A program made the position numbers and the translations under genes. The notes under the pieces were generated by a model, which had not been told where the DNA came from, did no database searches, and was given only the letters and a program-made list of their open reading frames with translations. A DNA stretch of 64,000 bases, from positions 17,345 to 81,344 of the forward strand of contig CAJVXP010000006.1 in NCBI GenBank assembly GCA_913009685.1, written 5' to 3'. Positions 18,830 to 28,806 of the stretch are shown one piece after another. This DNA is from an uncultured Bacteroidota bacterium (GTDB taxonomy: Bacteria; Bacteroidota; Bacteroidia; Bacteroidales; F082). How positions within the stretch are numbered: position 1 is the first letter of the stretch; each line of letters opens with the position of its first letter.

Positions 18830-20248
18830 TTACTCTTTTACTTTATATTTTTTAACCTCAGCTTTTGCCCGCTTATATAGGATCAGTATTAGTATTAACA
18901 AAATAACTACAAGGACAAGAGTTATGGAAAGTACATGGTATCTTTTCAGTTTCAGCTCTTTGCTACGACTCTCTGCTTTCAAAGCCATGCTTCTCTTCAG
19001 CAGGCTGTCTATTTTGTAGTGTGCTTCCAACTCCGCTATTTGAGCTTTTCCCGGCTTTTCCGATAAAGTATCTCTGCTCTGCTCATACAGGTTATAATAT
19101 TTATCAAAATTTTTGTACTGACCCAGCTCCGCATAACATTTAAAAATACCCCGGTAATTGTTTGTTGTATAATCTTTTAGCCCCACTTTTTTAGAGATGG
19201 CCAAACTTTTTTGAAATTCTTTGAGGGCTTTTTTGTAATAGCCGGCTTCTAACCAGGTGTTGCCCCTGTTTTGGTAAACCATGCTGAGGCCGGTTTTATC
19301 TCCAATCTCCTCAAAAAGTTTTCTGCTTTCATCAAAATATTTGAGTGCCAGCGAAAGATTTCCCATGTGTCCGTACAAGATGCCAATATTACTTTTAACC
19401 AATGCAACTCCTGTCTTGAGTCCCAGCCTTTCTTTTATTTTCAGCACCTTTTCGTATAGTATTTCAGCTTTTTTGTATTCCTTGAAATGGTCATTATAAA
19501 TATCTGCCATGTTGTTTAACACTCTGGAGAGCCGAAGGTCGTTGCCGTCTGTGTTTGTGTAAATATTTTTGGCTTTTCTCAGGTAGTCAAGCGCAGTAGA
19601 AAAATCATTCAGCTGTTTATAAATGATAGAAAGGCTGTTATAAGCCATAGCCATGCCCAGACTGTTGCTTTTTATAGTGAAGTTTTTCAAAGCATGAAAA
19701 TAATTATTTAAAGCTCCCTGATAATTATTCCGGTAGTAATCAATATTTCCCATGTTAATGAGTGATGTAGCCGCTCCCTCCACATTCTTCAGCTCTTCCT
19801 CAATGTTATATGATGCCTTATAATAATAAGCGGCACTGTCAAAGATTGCCCAGCTTTCATATACAAGCCCGATATCATTCAGACAGTTGGATTGTCCTTC
19901 TTTATCCCTGCCCTTTTTGTAATAATGTAGTCCGGCTTTAAAATGATCAAAAGCTTTTTTCATATCGCCCCAATAAAAATAGCTTACGCCCATTGATTTG
20001 CTGGCAAGCCCCATCATGTTGTCATAACCTTCTTTTTGGGATAATTGAAAAGCCTCTTTGTTGTATTTTTTGCTATCGTAAACAGATTTGTCCCGATTTT
20101 GCTCCGACAATTTGATAAGAAGGGAAATCTTTTCTTTGCCATGGGCGCTGTCCAAAGCACGCAGCAAACTATCAGACAATGATGGAGTGAACGCCTGCAA
20201 CATGGCAGGGAGAAAAAGAAACAAACCAATGAAGCGTAGACCTTTCAT
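18830..20248 (-). CDS. Tetratricopeptide-repeat membrane protein, ends after TM and short coil
   Basis: Signal peptide from Met at 20248, multiple TPRs, C-terminal TM ...LVLVVILLILILILYKRAKAEVKKYKVKE. Confidence 0.8.
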   Translation of the reverse strand: MKGLRFIGLFLFLPAMLQAFTPSLSDSLLRALDSAHGKEKISLLIKLSEQNRDKSVYDSKKYNKEAFQLSQKEGYDNMMGLASKSMGVSYFYWGDMKKAFDHFKAGLHYYKKGRDKEGQSNCLNDIGLVYESWAIFDSAAYYYKASYNIEEELKNVEGAATSLINMGNIDYYRNNYQGALNNYFHALKNFTIKSNSLGMAMAYNSLSIIYKQLNDFSTALDYLRKAKNIYTNTDGNDLRLSRVLNNMADIYNDHFKEYKKAEILYEKVLKIKERLGLKTGVALVKSNIGILYGHMGNLSLALKYFDESRKLFEEIGDKTGLSMVYQNRGNTWLEAGYYKKALKEFQKSLAISKKVGLKDYTTNNYRGIFKCYAELGQYKNFDKYYNLYEQSRDTLSEKPGKAQIAELEAHYKIDSLLKRSMALKAESRSKELKLKRYHVLSITLVLVVILLILILILYKRAKAEVKKYKVKE

Positions 20249-20301
20249 CCTTAGCGGCAAAGGTAGGTTTTTTTTGAGAGATGAGATTTGTAATCTAATT
20301 A

Positions 20302-22096
20302 GAGTCTGCTGATTTTCTTTCAGGCAAAGACAGGCAAAAATTGCCGGCTTGGTTGATTGACTTGTGAATTTGGCTGTAAAGATTGTGTTGAAAATATTTT
20401 TACTACCAATATTAACCAAAAACACAGCCATTTGAAAAAAGGCACAAAAAAACCGCCGTATTTCTCGGCAACCTGTAACAATTTGGTTATGTTCATAACA
20501 AAGAAAATAGCATTTACCCATGATTCGGATGTCTCTGGTAACCGGGCTTTTATGTTGTTTAGCCCATATCCGCGTTTTCCTTGTCCGAACTTTGCTTCAA
20601 TGTGGTTCCGCTCTGCTGCTTTCTTGCGTTTTTTATAGCGTTGCTGCGCTGTTTCTTTTGTCTGCTTTACCGGACGGCCCAAAGGCTTTCCGTAAGTTCT
20701 TATCCCTTTCTCTTTCAGGTATTTCCTGTTTTCACGGGTCAAATATATCTGGTCGACAAGTACGGTTTCAGGGTAACACCCGTAAATCCTGTAATAGTTT
20801 TCTACCTGTTTCTTCAAGTCAACGCTTTCATTGTAGGCTTCCCAGCTAAAAGTGTCTATCCTTGTGAAGCCGTTTACTTCGCTTACGTTTATCTTGGAAC
20901 CAAATTCTGTTTTGTTCTTTTCTTTTCCGCGTACAATAGGACGAACATGGGGCTGAAAGATACTAACAATCCGTTGGGCTATCCGGTGTGTCTTGTTACG
21001 GTACATCCACAGCTGCTGTTCGTATACCTTTTTTATGGCTTCTAACAACTGATAGTCCCTCTTTGTGAGTTTTGCTGTTCTTGTTTGTTTGTCGGATAAC
21101 TCCAAATAACGGGCAATGATTTTTAAATCTCTGGCAACATATTGTAATTGGGAACGAAGGCCACGGCGCATTTCCTTTTTGCCTTTTCGTTTCTTTTTGG
21201 CAATATTCAAATATTCTTTCCTGGCTTTCCTCCGGTAGGTCCTGGGCTTTACCTTGTCTGTCTTCGGATTGTACAACAGGTCTATTATCCGCTCAAGGTT
21301 TTCCCTGCTGACATTTAAAAGGTTTAGGTCGGTAGGGTATTTTATCTCCTGGTCGGCCACGGTGGCATCCAGCTTCAATGTTCCACGGTTGGTTTGACCG
21401 GTTTGATCAGAAGTGTTTTTTGAAGTATCGGTCTCCCGGTTTGTTTCCTGTTGTTGTTTTGCCTGGACTTTGTCCTTATGTTTGTTTTCACTTTTATTTC
21501 TGTTTCTGCTGTGATTTTTTCCGCTGTCGTTCTTTTTTATCCTGGCCCGGGATGGCTTGATGGTTTCGGATTTCTCTATGACCAACTCATTAAAAGCTTC
21601 AAACTCTTTTCCCCCAAGACGTTTGCGGATATCCACAAAAAGGCTGGCATCAAACACTGGCTTGGTCGTGAAGCTTTTCAGCCCGCAGAAGTATTGGAGG
21701 TAAACATTTTCCTGAACCATTTCTATGGTACCCTTATCAGAAAGCCTAAACTTATGTTTGATTATCAATGCAGCAATCACTGTCCTGACATCAACGGAGA
21801 ACCTGCCTGTATTGGACTGAAGCTTCCTGCTGTAAACTGTTGCCAGTTCATCCCAAGGTATAACGGCGGCCAGTTTTATCCAGCGGTTTTCCTTGTCCAG
21901 CTCCCTCTCAAAAGGATGTTGGAACAGCTCTATGCTCAACTGGTTTTGTGGCGTGTATTTGATCATAAGTGCACGGGTTTTAATGTAAAATTATGCAAAA
22001 CCGTGCATTTTGACAAGGTTTTTAAGGTTAAGTTATCAACATAATGTGGTGAATATCAGTTGATAAAATGATGTTTTTTAGAAAATCAGCAGACCC
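20302..22096 (-). mobile_element. Complete IS element (IS5/IS1182-like), 1795 bp
   Basis: Ends GAGTCTGCTGATTTTCT (20302) and AGAAAATCAGCAGACCC (22096), one mismatch; TAATTA at 20296-20301 and 22097-22102. Confidence 0.88.
20320..21966 (-). CDS. DDE transposase (IS5/IS1182-like)
   Basis: MIKYTPQNQLSIELFQHPFERELDKENRW..., DUF772-like N domain, C-terminal NHIEAKFGQGKRGYGLNNIKARL. Confidence 0.88.
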   Translation of the reverse strand: MIKYTPQNQLSIELFQHPFERELDKENRWIKLAAVIPWDELATVYSRKLQSNTGRFSVDVRTVIAALIIKHKFRLSDKGTIEMVQENVYLQYFCGLKSFTTKPVFDASLFVDIRKRLGGKEFEAFNELVIEKSETIKPSRARIKKNDSGKNHSRNRNKSENKHKDKVQAKQQQETNRETDTSKNTSDQTGQTNRGTLKLDATVADQEIKYPTDLNLLNVSRENLERIIDLLYNPKTDKVKPRTYRRKARKEYLNIAKKKRKGKKEMRRGLRSQLQYVARDLKIIARYLELSDKQTRTAKLTKRDYQLLEAIKKVYEQQLWMYRNKTHRIAQRIVSIFQPHVRPIVRGKEKNKTEFGSKINVSEVNGFTRIDTFSWEAYNESVDLKKQVENYYRIYGCYPETVLVDQIYLTRENRKYLKEKGIRTYGKPLGRPVKQTKETAQQRYKKRKKAAERNHIEAKFGQGKRGYGLNNIKARLPETSESWVNAIFFVMNITKLLQVAEKYGGFFVPFFKWLCFWLILVVKIFSTQSLQPNSQVNQPSRQFLPVFA

Positions 22097-22219
22097 TAAT
22101 TAATCTCCGGAAATCCCCCCGCAAAGTTGCCATTTTGAGTGCTATCTCCCCTTATCCCCGGTGAAATGGAGAGATGAGGTTTGTGATATTCGCTTATCTT
22201 TGCCAATAAAATTGTTACT

Positions 22220-23095
22220 ATGATTAAATCCATGACCGGTTACGGCAAGTCCGTAATCGCGATTCAACATCAAAAGCTGACGGTGGAAATCCGAACGCTG
22301 AACAGTAAGCAGCTTGATATTAACCTGCGCATTCCTCAGATGTTCAGAGAAAAAGAAATTGAGCTTAGAACCTTTTTGAGAGAGCGGTTACATCGGGGTA
22401 AGGTTGATTTTTCCATTTTCGCGGAGCAATCCGAAAAAGCCGGCGGGCCTGTGTTAAATAAAACGCTTGCCTATCATTATTTTACCCAGCTGAAAGAGTT
22501 TGCCAGTGAAATCGGAAGAGAGGATAAGGAAGATTATCTCGCTATAATTACGCGTCTGCCCGATGTTTTTGCTGTTGCTGAGCAGACGGTTGACAAAAAT
22601 GAATGGGATGTTTTGTTGCAGGCTGTTGCTGATGCTATAAATGAGGTGTCGCAGTTCAGAAGTCATGAAGGAAGCGTGCTTGAAGAAGATTTCCGGCGAC
22701 GTATTGAAATTATTTTGCAGCTTTTGGGAGAGGTGGATAAGTACGAACTGTCGCGCATTGACCGTGTAAGAGAAAGAATTATAAAAAGTCTCAACGAAAA
22801 TCTCTCCGATATGCAATATGATAAAAACCGCTTTGAACAGGAGTTGATTTATTATCTCGAAAAACTGGACGTTACAGAAGAAAAGATTCGTTTGAAAAAA
22901 CACTGCGATTATTTTCTCGAAGTGCTTGGGTCGGAGGAGACCGCAGGCAAAAAGCTCGCTTTTGTTCTTCAGGAAATCGGGCGCGAAATCAATACGCTGG
23001 GTTCCAAAGCCAACGATGCCGATATGCAGAAAATAGTGGTGCTTATGAAGGATGAACTGGAAAAAATTAAGGAACAAATGCTGAATATTTTGTAA
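22220..23095 (+). CDS. YicC family endoribonuclease-like protein
   Basis: MIKSMTGYGK start; C-term EIGREINTLGSKANDADMQKIVVLMKDELEKIKEQ. Confidence 0.93.
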   Translation: MIKSMTGYGKSVIAIQHQKLTVEIRTLNSKQLDINLRIPQMFREKEIELRTFLRERLHRGKVDFSIFAEQSEKAGGPVLNKTLAYHYFTQLKEFASEIGREDKEDYLAIITRLPDVFAVAEQTVDKNEWDVLLQAVADAINEVSQFRSHEGSVLEEDFRRRIEIILQLLGEVDKYELSRIDRVRERIIKSLNENLSDMQYDKNRFEQELIYYLEKLDVTEEKIRLKKHCDYFLEVLGSEETAGKKLAFVLQEIGREINTLGSKANDADMQKIVVLMKDELEKIKEQMLNIL

Positions 23096-23685
23096 TGGCA
23101 TTAATGCAAAATCATAAAAAAGGGAAATTGATTATTTTTTCCGCTCCTTCGGGTTCGGGTAAAACAACGTTGGTACGTTATATCATGGCGCATTTGCCCC
23201 GCCTCTCCTTTTCGGTTTCGGCCACAAGCCGTTTGCCAAGACCCGGAGAAAAAAACGGTGTGGATTACTATTTTATTAGTGCTGATGAGTTTAAGCAAAA
23301 AATAAAAGAAGATGCTTTTGTGGAATGGGAAGAAGTTTATGAAGATCAGTTTTACGGTACCTTGCGTTCGGAAGTTGAGAAAATAAGGGCACGGGGTGAT
23401 TCGGTGGCTTTTGATGTGGATGTGAAAGGTGGTTTAAACATAAAGAAAATTTATGGCGCTGACGCATTAGCGCTGTTTGTGAAACCACCCTCGCTCGCGG
23501 TTCTCGAAGAACGACTTCGCCATCGTTCTACCGAAAGTGAAGAGAGCCTGCGCAAACGGCTCGACAGGGCAGCTTATGAACTCTCTTTTGAGAAACTTTT
23601 TGATAAAGTGTTGGTTAATGATGATTTGGAAAAAGCCCGGAAGGATGCTCTTGAAACAGTACGGGATTTTATTGATAAGGACTAA
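23095..23685 (+). CDS. gmk: Guanylate kinase
   Basis: IFSAPSGSGKTTLVRYIM, SVSATSRLPRPGEKNGVDYYF. Confidence 0.95.
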   Translation: MALMQNHKKGKLIIFSAPSGSGKTTLVRYIMAHLPRLSFSVSATSRLPRPGEKNGVDYYFISADEFKQKIKEDAFVEWEEVYEDQFYGTLRSEVEKIRARGDSVAFDVDVKGGLNIKKIYGADALALFVKPPSLAVLEERLRHRSTESEESLRKRLDRAAYELSFEKLFDKVLVNDDLEKARKDALETVRDFIDKD

Positions 23686-23719
23686 CTTTTCTATCTGTAT
23701 ATAACCAAAAGCCAAAAAA

Positions 23720-24730
23720 ATGAAGAAAGTTGTTTTACCTGCCTATAATAAAAATATTGTCAGGGCATTGAGAAGTCTTCGCGTGGAGGAGTGCGGTTTG
23801 CCTCAACCTTCCGAAGATGAAGTCCTGATTAAAGTGCATGCTGCTCCCTGCAACCCTTCTGATATTGCTTTTTTGATGGGGGGCTACAATATTGTGAAAT
23901 CACTTCCGACGATTCCCGGATTTGAGGGCTCCGGAATTGTTGTGGAAGCCGGTGAGGGAGCAGAAGACCTTATCGACCGTAAAGTAAGTTTTTTTATTCA
24001 GGAAGAAAATTGCGGCAGTTGGTCGGAATATGTCATCTCACACAAGAAAAAAGTTGTTGTTCTTAATGAGAAAATGGATATGGATCAGGCTGCTTGTTTT
24101 GCCATCAATCCTTTTACGGCACGGGGACTGTTAGACATTGCTGTTTTACGTGAAAACCATGCGGTTATTCAGAATGCAGCAGGGGGACAGGTTGCCGCTT
24201 TTGTACGGCAAATGGCGGGCGACATGGGAATTGAAGTTATTGATATCGTCAGGAAGCAGGAAAGCCTTGAACGGCTGAAAAAGGAGGGCGCAAAGCATGT
24301 TTTACTGGAAAATGATTCGCGTTTTGAGGAAAAACTGAAAGAACTTGTCCATAAACTGAATGCCCGGCTGGCATTTGATGCTGTTGGCGGAGCCCTTGCC
24401 GGCCAGATTTTTAGTGCCATGCCGCTCGATGCGGAATTGGTGTCCTACGGCGGTTTGTCAACAAAACATATTTCAGGCGTTGACTCCATGGACTTGATTT
24501 TTAATGATAAAATTATTTCAGGTTTTAATCTTCCGGAGTGGCGTGAGCAGATTGACGACGATTTCTTTGAGGAGATTTCCGTAGAGATGCAGTCCCTCTT
24601 TATCTCTGAAAAATACCAGACAAAAATTCAGGGAAGTATCGGCTTTGATGACATCGCCAGCGGGCTGACCGATTATCTGAGAAATATGAGCGAAGGAAAG
24701 ATGCTGGTGAAGGCTAAAGTTAAAAGTTAA
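23720..24730 (+). CDS. Zinc-binding/quinone oxidoreductase-type alcohol dehydrogenase (MDR family)
   Basis: GroES-like N-term, AAPCNPSDIAFLMGGYN, IQNAAGGQVAAFVRQMA. Confidence 0.85.
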   Translation: MKKVVLPAYNKNIVRALRSLRVEECGLPQPSEDEVLIKVHAAPCNPSDIAFLMGGYNIVKSLPTIPGFEGSGIVVEAGEGAEDLIDRKVSFFIQEENCGSWSEYVISHKKKVVVLNEKMDMDQAACFAINPFTARGLLDIAVLRENHAVIQNAAGGQVAAFVRQMAGDMGIEVIDIVRKQESLERLKKEGAKHVLLENDSRFEEKLKELVHKLNARLAFDAVGGALAGQIFSAMPLDAELVSYGGLSTKHISGVDSMDLIFNDKIISGFNLPEWREQIDDDFFEEISVEMQSLFISEKYQTKIQGSIGFDDIASGLTDYLRNMSEGKMLVKAKVKS

Positions 24731-24767
24731 AAGTTAAAAGTTAAAAGTTAAAAGTTAAAAGTTAAAA
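24719..24767. repeat. Heptanucleotide tandem repeat (GTTAAAA)x7
   Basis: Seven perfect units spanning the stop codon of the upstream ORF and the gap to nadD. Confidence 0.97.
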
Positions 24768-24791
24768 GTGAAATAAGGATACCATTTTTTG

Positions 24792-25379
24792 ATGAAACAG
24801 AAAAAGAAAACCGGATTGCTGTTTGGCTCTTTTAATCCAATACACTCGGGACATCTGATTTTGGCCAATTATATGGCTGAGTTTACTGAATTGGATGAAG
24901 TTTGGTTTGTTGTTTCGCCACAAAATCCGTTGAAAGAAAAAGCAAGTCTGCTTGCCGACATCCATCGCCTGACTTTGGTTCGTATTGCCGTGGAAGACCA
25001 GCCAAAGCTGAAAGTTACCAATATTGAGTTTAAAATGCCCAAACCGTCTTACACCATTGATACTCTGACTTGGTTAAGCGATAAATATCCTGACCGTGAG
25101 TTTGTTATGATTTGTGGTACGGATGTTTTCAGCCATTTTCATAAATGGAAAAATTATCGGGAGATTCTGCATCAATATCAGATGTTTGTTTATCCCCGTC
25201 CGAATTTCGCATTAGGCGATTACGCAAAATATTCGCAAATCCGGCTTTTCGATGCGCCTCTTCTGGAAATTTCCTCCAGCTTTATCCGCAAGGGAATCTT
25301 CGACAAAAAGAATATGTCTTTCTGGATGCCCGAAAATGTTTATCAATATATTTTGGAGATGCATTTCTATGAGAAATAG
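24792..25379 (+). CDS. nadD: Nicotinate-nucleotide adenylyltransferase
   Basis: GLLFGSFNPIHSGHLILANYMAE; SSSFIRKGI. Confidence 0.92.
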   Translation: MKQKKKTGLLFGSFNPIHSGHLILANYMAEFTELDEVWFVVSPQNPLKEKASLLADIHRLTLVRIAVEDQPKLKVTNIEFKMPKPSYTIDTLTWLSDKYPDREFVMICGTDVFSHFHKWKNYREILHQYQMFVYPRPNFALGDYAKYSQIRLFDAPLLEISSSFIRKGIFDKKNMSFWMPENVYQYILEMHFYEK

Positions 25380-25489
25380 CCGGTAACCTGCCCTGCGTAA
25401 AAGCAACCACAGAAAAATGACATTAGTTCCGTCATTCACCCCCCCGAAACAAGAGGGCGTTTTTTGGTTACCGAAATATTGTAGCGCTG

Positions 25490-25774
25490 CTACTGATAAG
25501 GGTCGGTTACGGGAAGCACATAATATTCGCCTGTCCGCGGGTCTTTGTAAAATTTATTGTACCCGTTGATACTTTCAATGTTGGCATCCACCGAACCTTT
25601 AATAAAAACGGTATTATCCACATCTACCGATCCTGTTACCCTAATCGTAGTGTCTGCGATGATTCTTTGCGGGTTAGCCTGCGGAATGATGCCTGCATTT
25701 TGAAAAATGAGAACCCAGATTCCAACGGTGATAAGTGTCAGGGTCAATTTGATAAAGCGTGAATTTATTTCCAT
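25490..25774 (-). CDS. Hypothetical membrane-anchored protein
   Basis: Single N-terminal TM; conserved-looking soluble tail. Confidence 0.55.
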   Translation of the reverse strand: MEINSRFIKLTLTLITVGIWVLIFQNAGIIPQANPQRIIADTTIRVTGSVDVDNTVFIKGSVDANIESINGYNKFYKDPRTGEYYVLPVTDPYQ

Positions 25775-26007
25775 GGTCTTAATCTTTAATTTTCTATGTT
25801 CAAAAATATTCAAAATTTGCAAGGGTTTTCCGGTTTTGTGAAAAAATATAGATATACGGATATTCCGGAATTAACCACTGGAAATCAAAAGGCTTACAAA
25901 TGATGTGTTCCGCTGTATCACCCGAAAAGTTTAATTTATAGTGAGTTTACGATTCTTTCGCTGTTAAAATACTTATATTTGCGTGTAACCAAAAGTACCA
26001 AACAACC

Positions 26008-27084
26008 ATGAAGAAGTTTACATTTATTTTTGTTATCCTCGCACTTTTATGGTCGGGGAGAGCTATGAGCCAAAATGCCCGAAAAGCCAATGGTGTCAAA
26101 CATCTGGAACAGCAAATTAGTAATCTGCAACATAATTTTAATCACCTCGAGAAGGGTATTCAGGACTTGTTGTGGTATCAAAAGGTAGGCGATGTTGCTT
26201 ATATTGACAAGGTTTACATCACGGGACCGCCACGGGCTGTTGTGAAAAATCCTACTGCCATGGGCGCCAAAAATCCGGTAAAATTCTGGAGCTATGTTTT
26301 TATCCCGAAAAATATTGATCCTTCAAAAAAATATCCGCTGCTTGTTTTTCCGCATGGTGGCGTGCATGGCGATTTTACCACCTATTATACGCACATTATC
26401 CGTGAACTGATGACCCAGGGTTATGTGGTTGTGGCGCCGGAGTACCGCGGAAGCACCGGCTATGGCCGTTCGTTTTACCGCTTGATTGATTATGGCGGAC
26501 TTGAGAACGGAGATGTGTTTGCCGCCCGCAACTGGATGCTGAAAAATTATTCCTTTCTTGACCCGAAGCGTGTTGGCATCATTGGCTGGAGCCATGGCGG
26601 AATGATTACCTTAATGAATATTTTCGCACATCCGAAAGCCTACAAAGTAGCATTTGCCGGAAATCCGGTGAGCGATTTGATTGCCCGGATGGGTTATATG
26701 ACACAGAGTTACCGCAATTTGTATTCAGCCGGTTATCATATTGGCAAAACTGCCAATCAGGATGTGGAAGAGTATAAACGGCGTTCGCCGGCCTGGAATG
26801 CGGAGAAACTGGAAACACCTCTGTTGATTCATACCAATACTAACGATGCCGACGTCAACGTGCTGGAAGTGGAACATTTGATTCAGGCTTTAAAAGCTGC
26901 CCATAAAAAATTTGAATACCAGATTTATCAGAATATTCCGGGCGGGCACTCTTTCGATCGTATTGATACGCAAAAGGCACAGAGTATCCGGGTAAAAATT
27001 TATAAGTTTATTGCTCAATATCTGCATCCTGATAACCCCATTAAAACCGTTCGTCAGCTTAAAAAAGCCGCTTACCGGTTTTAA
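26008..27084 (+). CDS. Alpha/beta hydrolase, S9 prolyl oligopeptidase-like
   Basis: Signal peptide, GIIGWSHGGMITL nucleophile elbow, catalytic GGHSFDR. Confidence 0.88.
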   Translation: MKKFTFIFVILALLWSGRAMSQNARKANGVKHLEQQISNLQHNFNHLEKGIQDLLWYQKVGDVAYIDKVYITGPPRAVVKNPTAMGAKNPVKFWSYVFIPKNIDPSKKYPLLVFPHGGVHGDFTTYYTHIIRELMTQGYVVVAPEYRGSTGYGRSFYRLIDYGGLENGDVFAARNWMLKNYSFLDPKRVGIIGWSHGGMITLMNIFAHPKAYKVAFAGNPVSDLIARMGYMTQSYRNLYSAGYHIGKTANQDVEEYKRRSPAWNAEKLETPLLIHTNTNDADVNVLEVEHLIQALKAAHKKFEYQIYQNIPGGHSFDRIDTQKAQSIRVKIYKFIAQYLHPDNPIKTVRQLKKAAYRF

Positions 27085-27225
27085 ACCCCATATTTCTGAT
27101 ATTGGTTTTCCCGGCTCTTTTGACTCCGAAAATTTCCGGAGTATTTTGGAAAAAGGGTCAACGATTTGCCCGGTCCGGAAGAGAGGAAAGTAAAAAGGAC
27201 TATCCGGATTCTGTGTTTTAAGCCA

Positions 27226-27987
27226 TCAGCCTTTAAAGTGCTCCAGCCGGAATTCGCCATTGCTAAATACACCATAAGAAAAATGAGAAATCCAGTCGCC
27301 GAGAATGACCAGCCCGGTTTTCGGGTTTATTTCCGTTATCACGGGCATGTGGCGGTGTCCGAAGACAAAATAATCCACATCTGGAAATTGCCCTGCCATT
27401 TTCAAAGCATACAAGTACAACAGCTCTTTTTCTTTTTCAAAGGAGCCTTCTTCCTCGCCGACATTACTCATTTTTGCCAGCCTGCTTCTTTTTGAGAAAT
27501 AGTTTCCCATCCAGGCACCAACATCCGGATGCAACCAGCGAAAAAGAAACTGATTTGGCTTGAACTCAAAAACGGCTTTCAGAAATTTATAATTTCTGTC
27601 GCCCGGGCCCAGCCCATCACCATGGGCAAGGTAAAAGGTCTTCCCCATCATTTCACGAATCACAGGTTTTCGGTAAATAGTGATGCCGGTTTCCTTTTCC
27701 AGATAATCGAAAGCCCAAAGGTCGTGGTTACCACGAAAGAGGTGAACCGGGATTCCAGCATCTACAATCTCCGCCAGCTTGCCAAGCAGGCGGACAAAAC
27801 CTTTGGGTACTACAGTTTTGTATTCAAACCAGAAGTCGAATACATCGCCCATGAGGAAAATTCCCACAGCATCGTGGCGTACCGTTTCTAACCATCTCAC
27901 CAGTAATTTTTCTCGTTCCAGACTACTGGCATGGTCAGGGATTCCGAGATGGAAATCGGAAACAAAATATATGCTTTTTCTTTTCAA
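27226..27987 (-). CDS. lpxH: UDP-2,3-diacylglucosamine diphosphatase
   Basis: YFVSDFHLGIPD, MGDVFDFWFEY, RGNHDLW, HGDGLGPGDRNYK, GHRHMP. Confidence 0.9.
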   Translation of the reverse strand: MKRKSIYFVSDFHLGIPDHASSLEREKLLVRWLETVRHDAVGIFLMGDVFDFWFEYKTVVPKGFVRLLGKLAEIVDAGIPVHLFRGNHDLWAFDYLEKETGITIYRKPVIREMMGKTFYLAHGDGLGPGDRNYKFLKAVFEFKPNQFLFRWLHPDVGAWMGNYFSKRSRLAKMSNVGEEEGSFEKEKELLYLYALKMAGQFPDVDYFVFGHRHMPVITEINPKTGLVILGDWISHFSYGVFSNGEFRLEHFKG

Positions 27988-27996
27988 TAGTTTGTG

Positions 27997-28806
27997 TTAC
28001 AAGTCTTTAATTACATCTTTAAAGATGGTAATCAGCTTGGGGGTAACCTGTTCTACTGCGGCAAGGACCTCCTGATGCGAAATCTCAATGATTTTTCCTT
28101 TCACCCCCAAATCGGAGATGACCGTTACGGCAAAAACAGGCATGTCCATGTGACGTGCTACAATAACTTCAGGAACGGTTGACATTCCCACGGCATCGGC
28201 ACCGAGACTGCGGATGTAATAATATTCGGACGGAGTCTCGTAGGTTGGACCTGTTGTGCCGGCATAAACGCCGGTCTTGTAATGAATGCCGTGATGGCGA
28301 GCCGCACGGGTGGCCTTACTTAGCAACTTCTTATCGTAAGCTTCACTCATATCCACAAAACGGGGGCCAAGTTCCTCAAAGTTCTGACCGATTAACGGAT
28401 TGGGTAACAAATTGATATGGTCAGTGATAAACATAATGTCTCCTACTTCAAAATCAGGATTTACACCACCACTGGCATTGGAAACAAAAAGGTATTGAAT
28501 GCCCATATGTTTGAAAACCCTAACGGGGAAAGTAACTTCCGACATGGTATAGCCTTCATAATAATGGAAACGCCCCTGCATGGCTAATACTTCCACACCA
28601 TTGAGTGTCCCAAAAATCAATTGTCCTTTGTGCCCTTTTATGGTTGAAACCGGGAAATTGGGTATGTCGGTGTACAATATTTTTTCGCTGACTTCGATAT
28701 CGTTTGCCAGGTCTCCCAAACCGGAACCTAAAATAATGGCTATGCGCGGTTTAATACTTATCTTTGATTGAATGAACCGTGCTGTCTCTTTGATCTTCCC
28801 TAACAT
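27997..28806 (-). CDS. Purine-nucleoside phosphorylase
   Basis: ILGSGLGDLAND, MQGRFHYYEGY, NASGGVNPDFEVGD, GPTYETPSE. Confidence 0.92.
   Translation of the reverse strand: MLGKIKETARFIQSKISIKPRIAIILGSGLGDLANDIEVSEKILYTDIPNFPVSTIKGHKGQLIFGTLNGVEVLAMQGRFHYYEGYTMSEVTFPVRVFKHMGIQYLFVSNASGGVNPDFEVGDIMFITDHINLLPNPLIGQNFEELGPRFVDMSEAYDKKLLSKATRAARHHGIHYKTGVYAGTTGPTYETPSEYYYIRSLGADAVGMSTVPEVIVARHMDMPVFAVTVISDLGVKGKIIEISHQEVLAAVEQVTPKLITIFKDVIKDL

Noticed and set aside
21451-22044. 197-aa plus-strand ORF within the IS
   Set aside because: Antisense to the transposase coding sequence; composition reflects reverse-strand reading of a real gene.
22454-23101. 215-aa minus-strand ORF opposite yicC
   Set aside because: Antisense shadow; yicC motifs on the plus strand are unambiguous.
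24719-24767. Possible CRISPR-like array
   Set aside because: Uninterrupted 7-bp tandem repeat without spacers and without cas genes.
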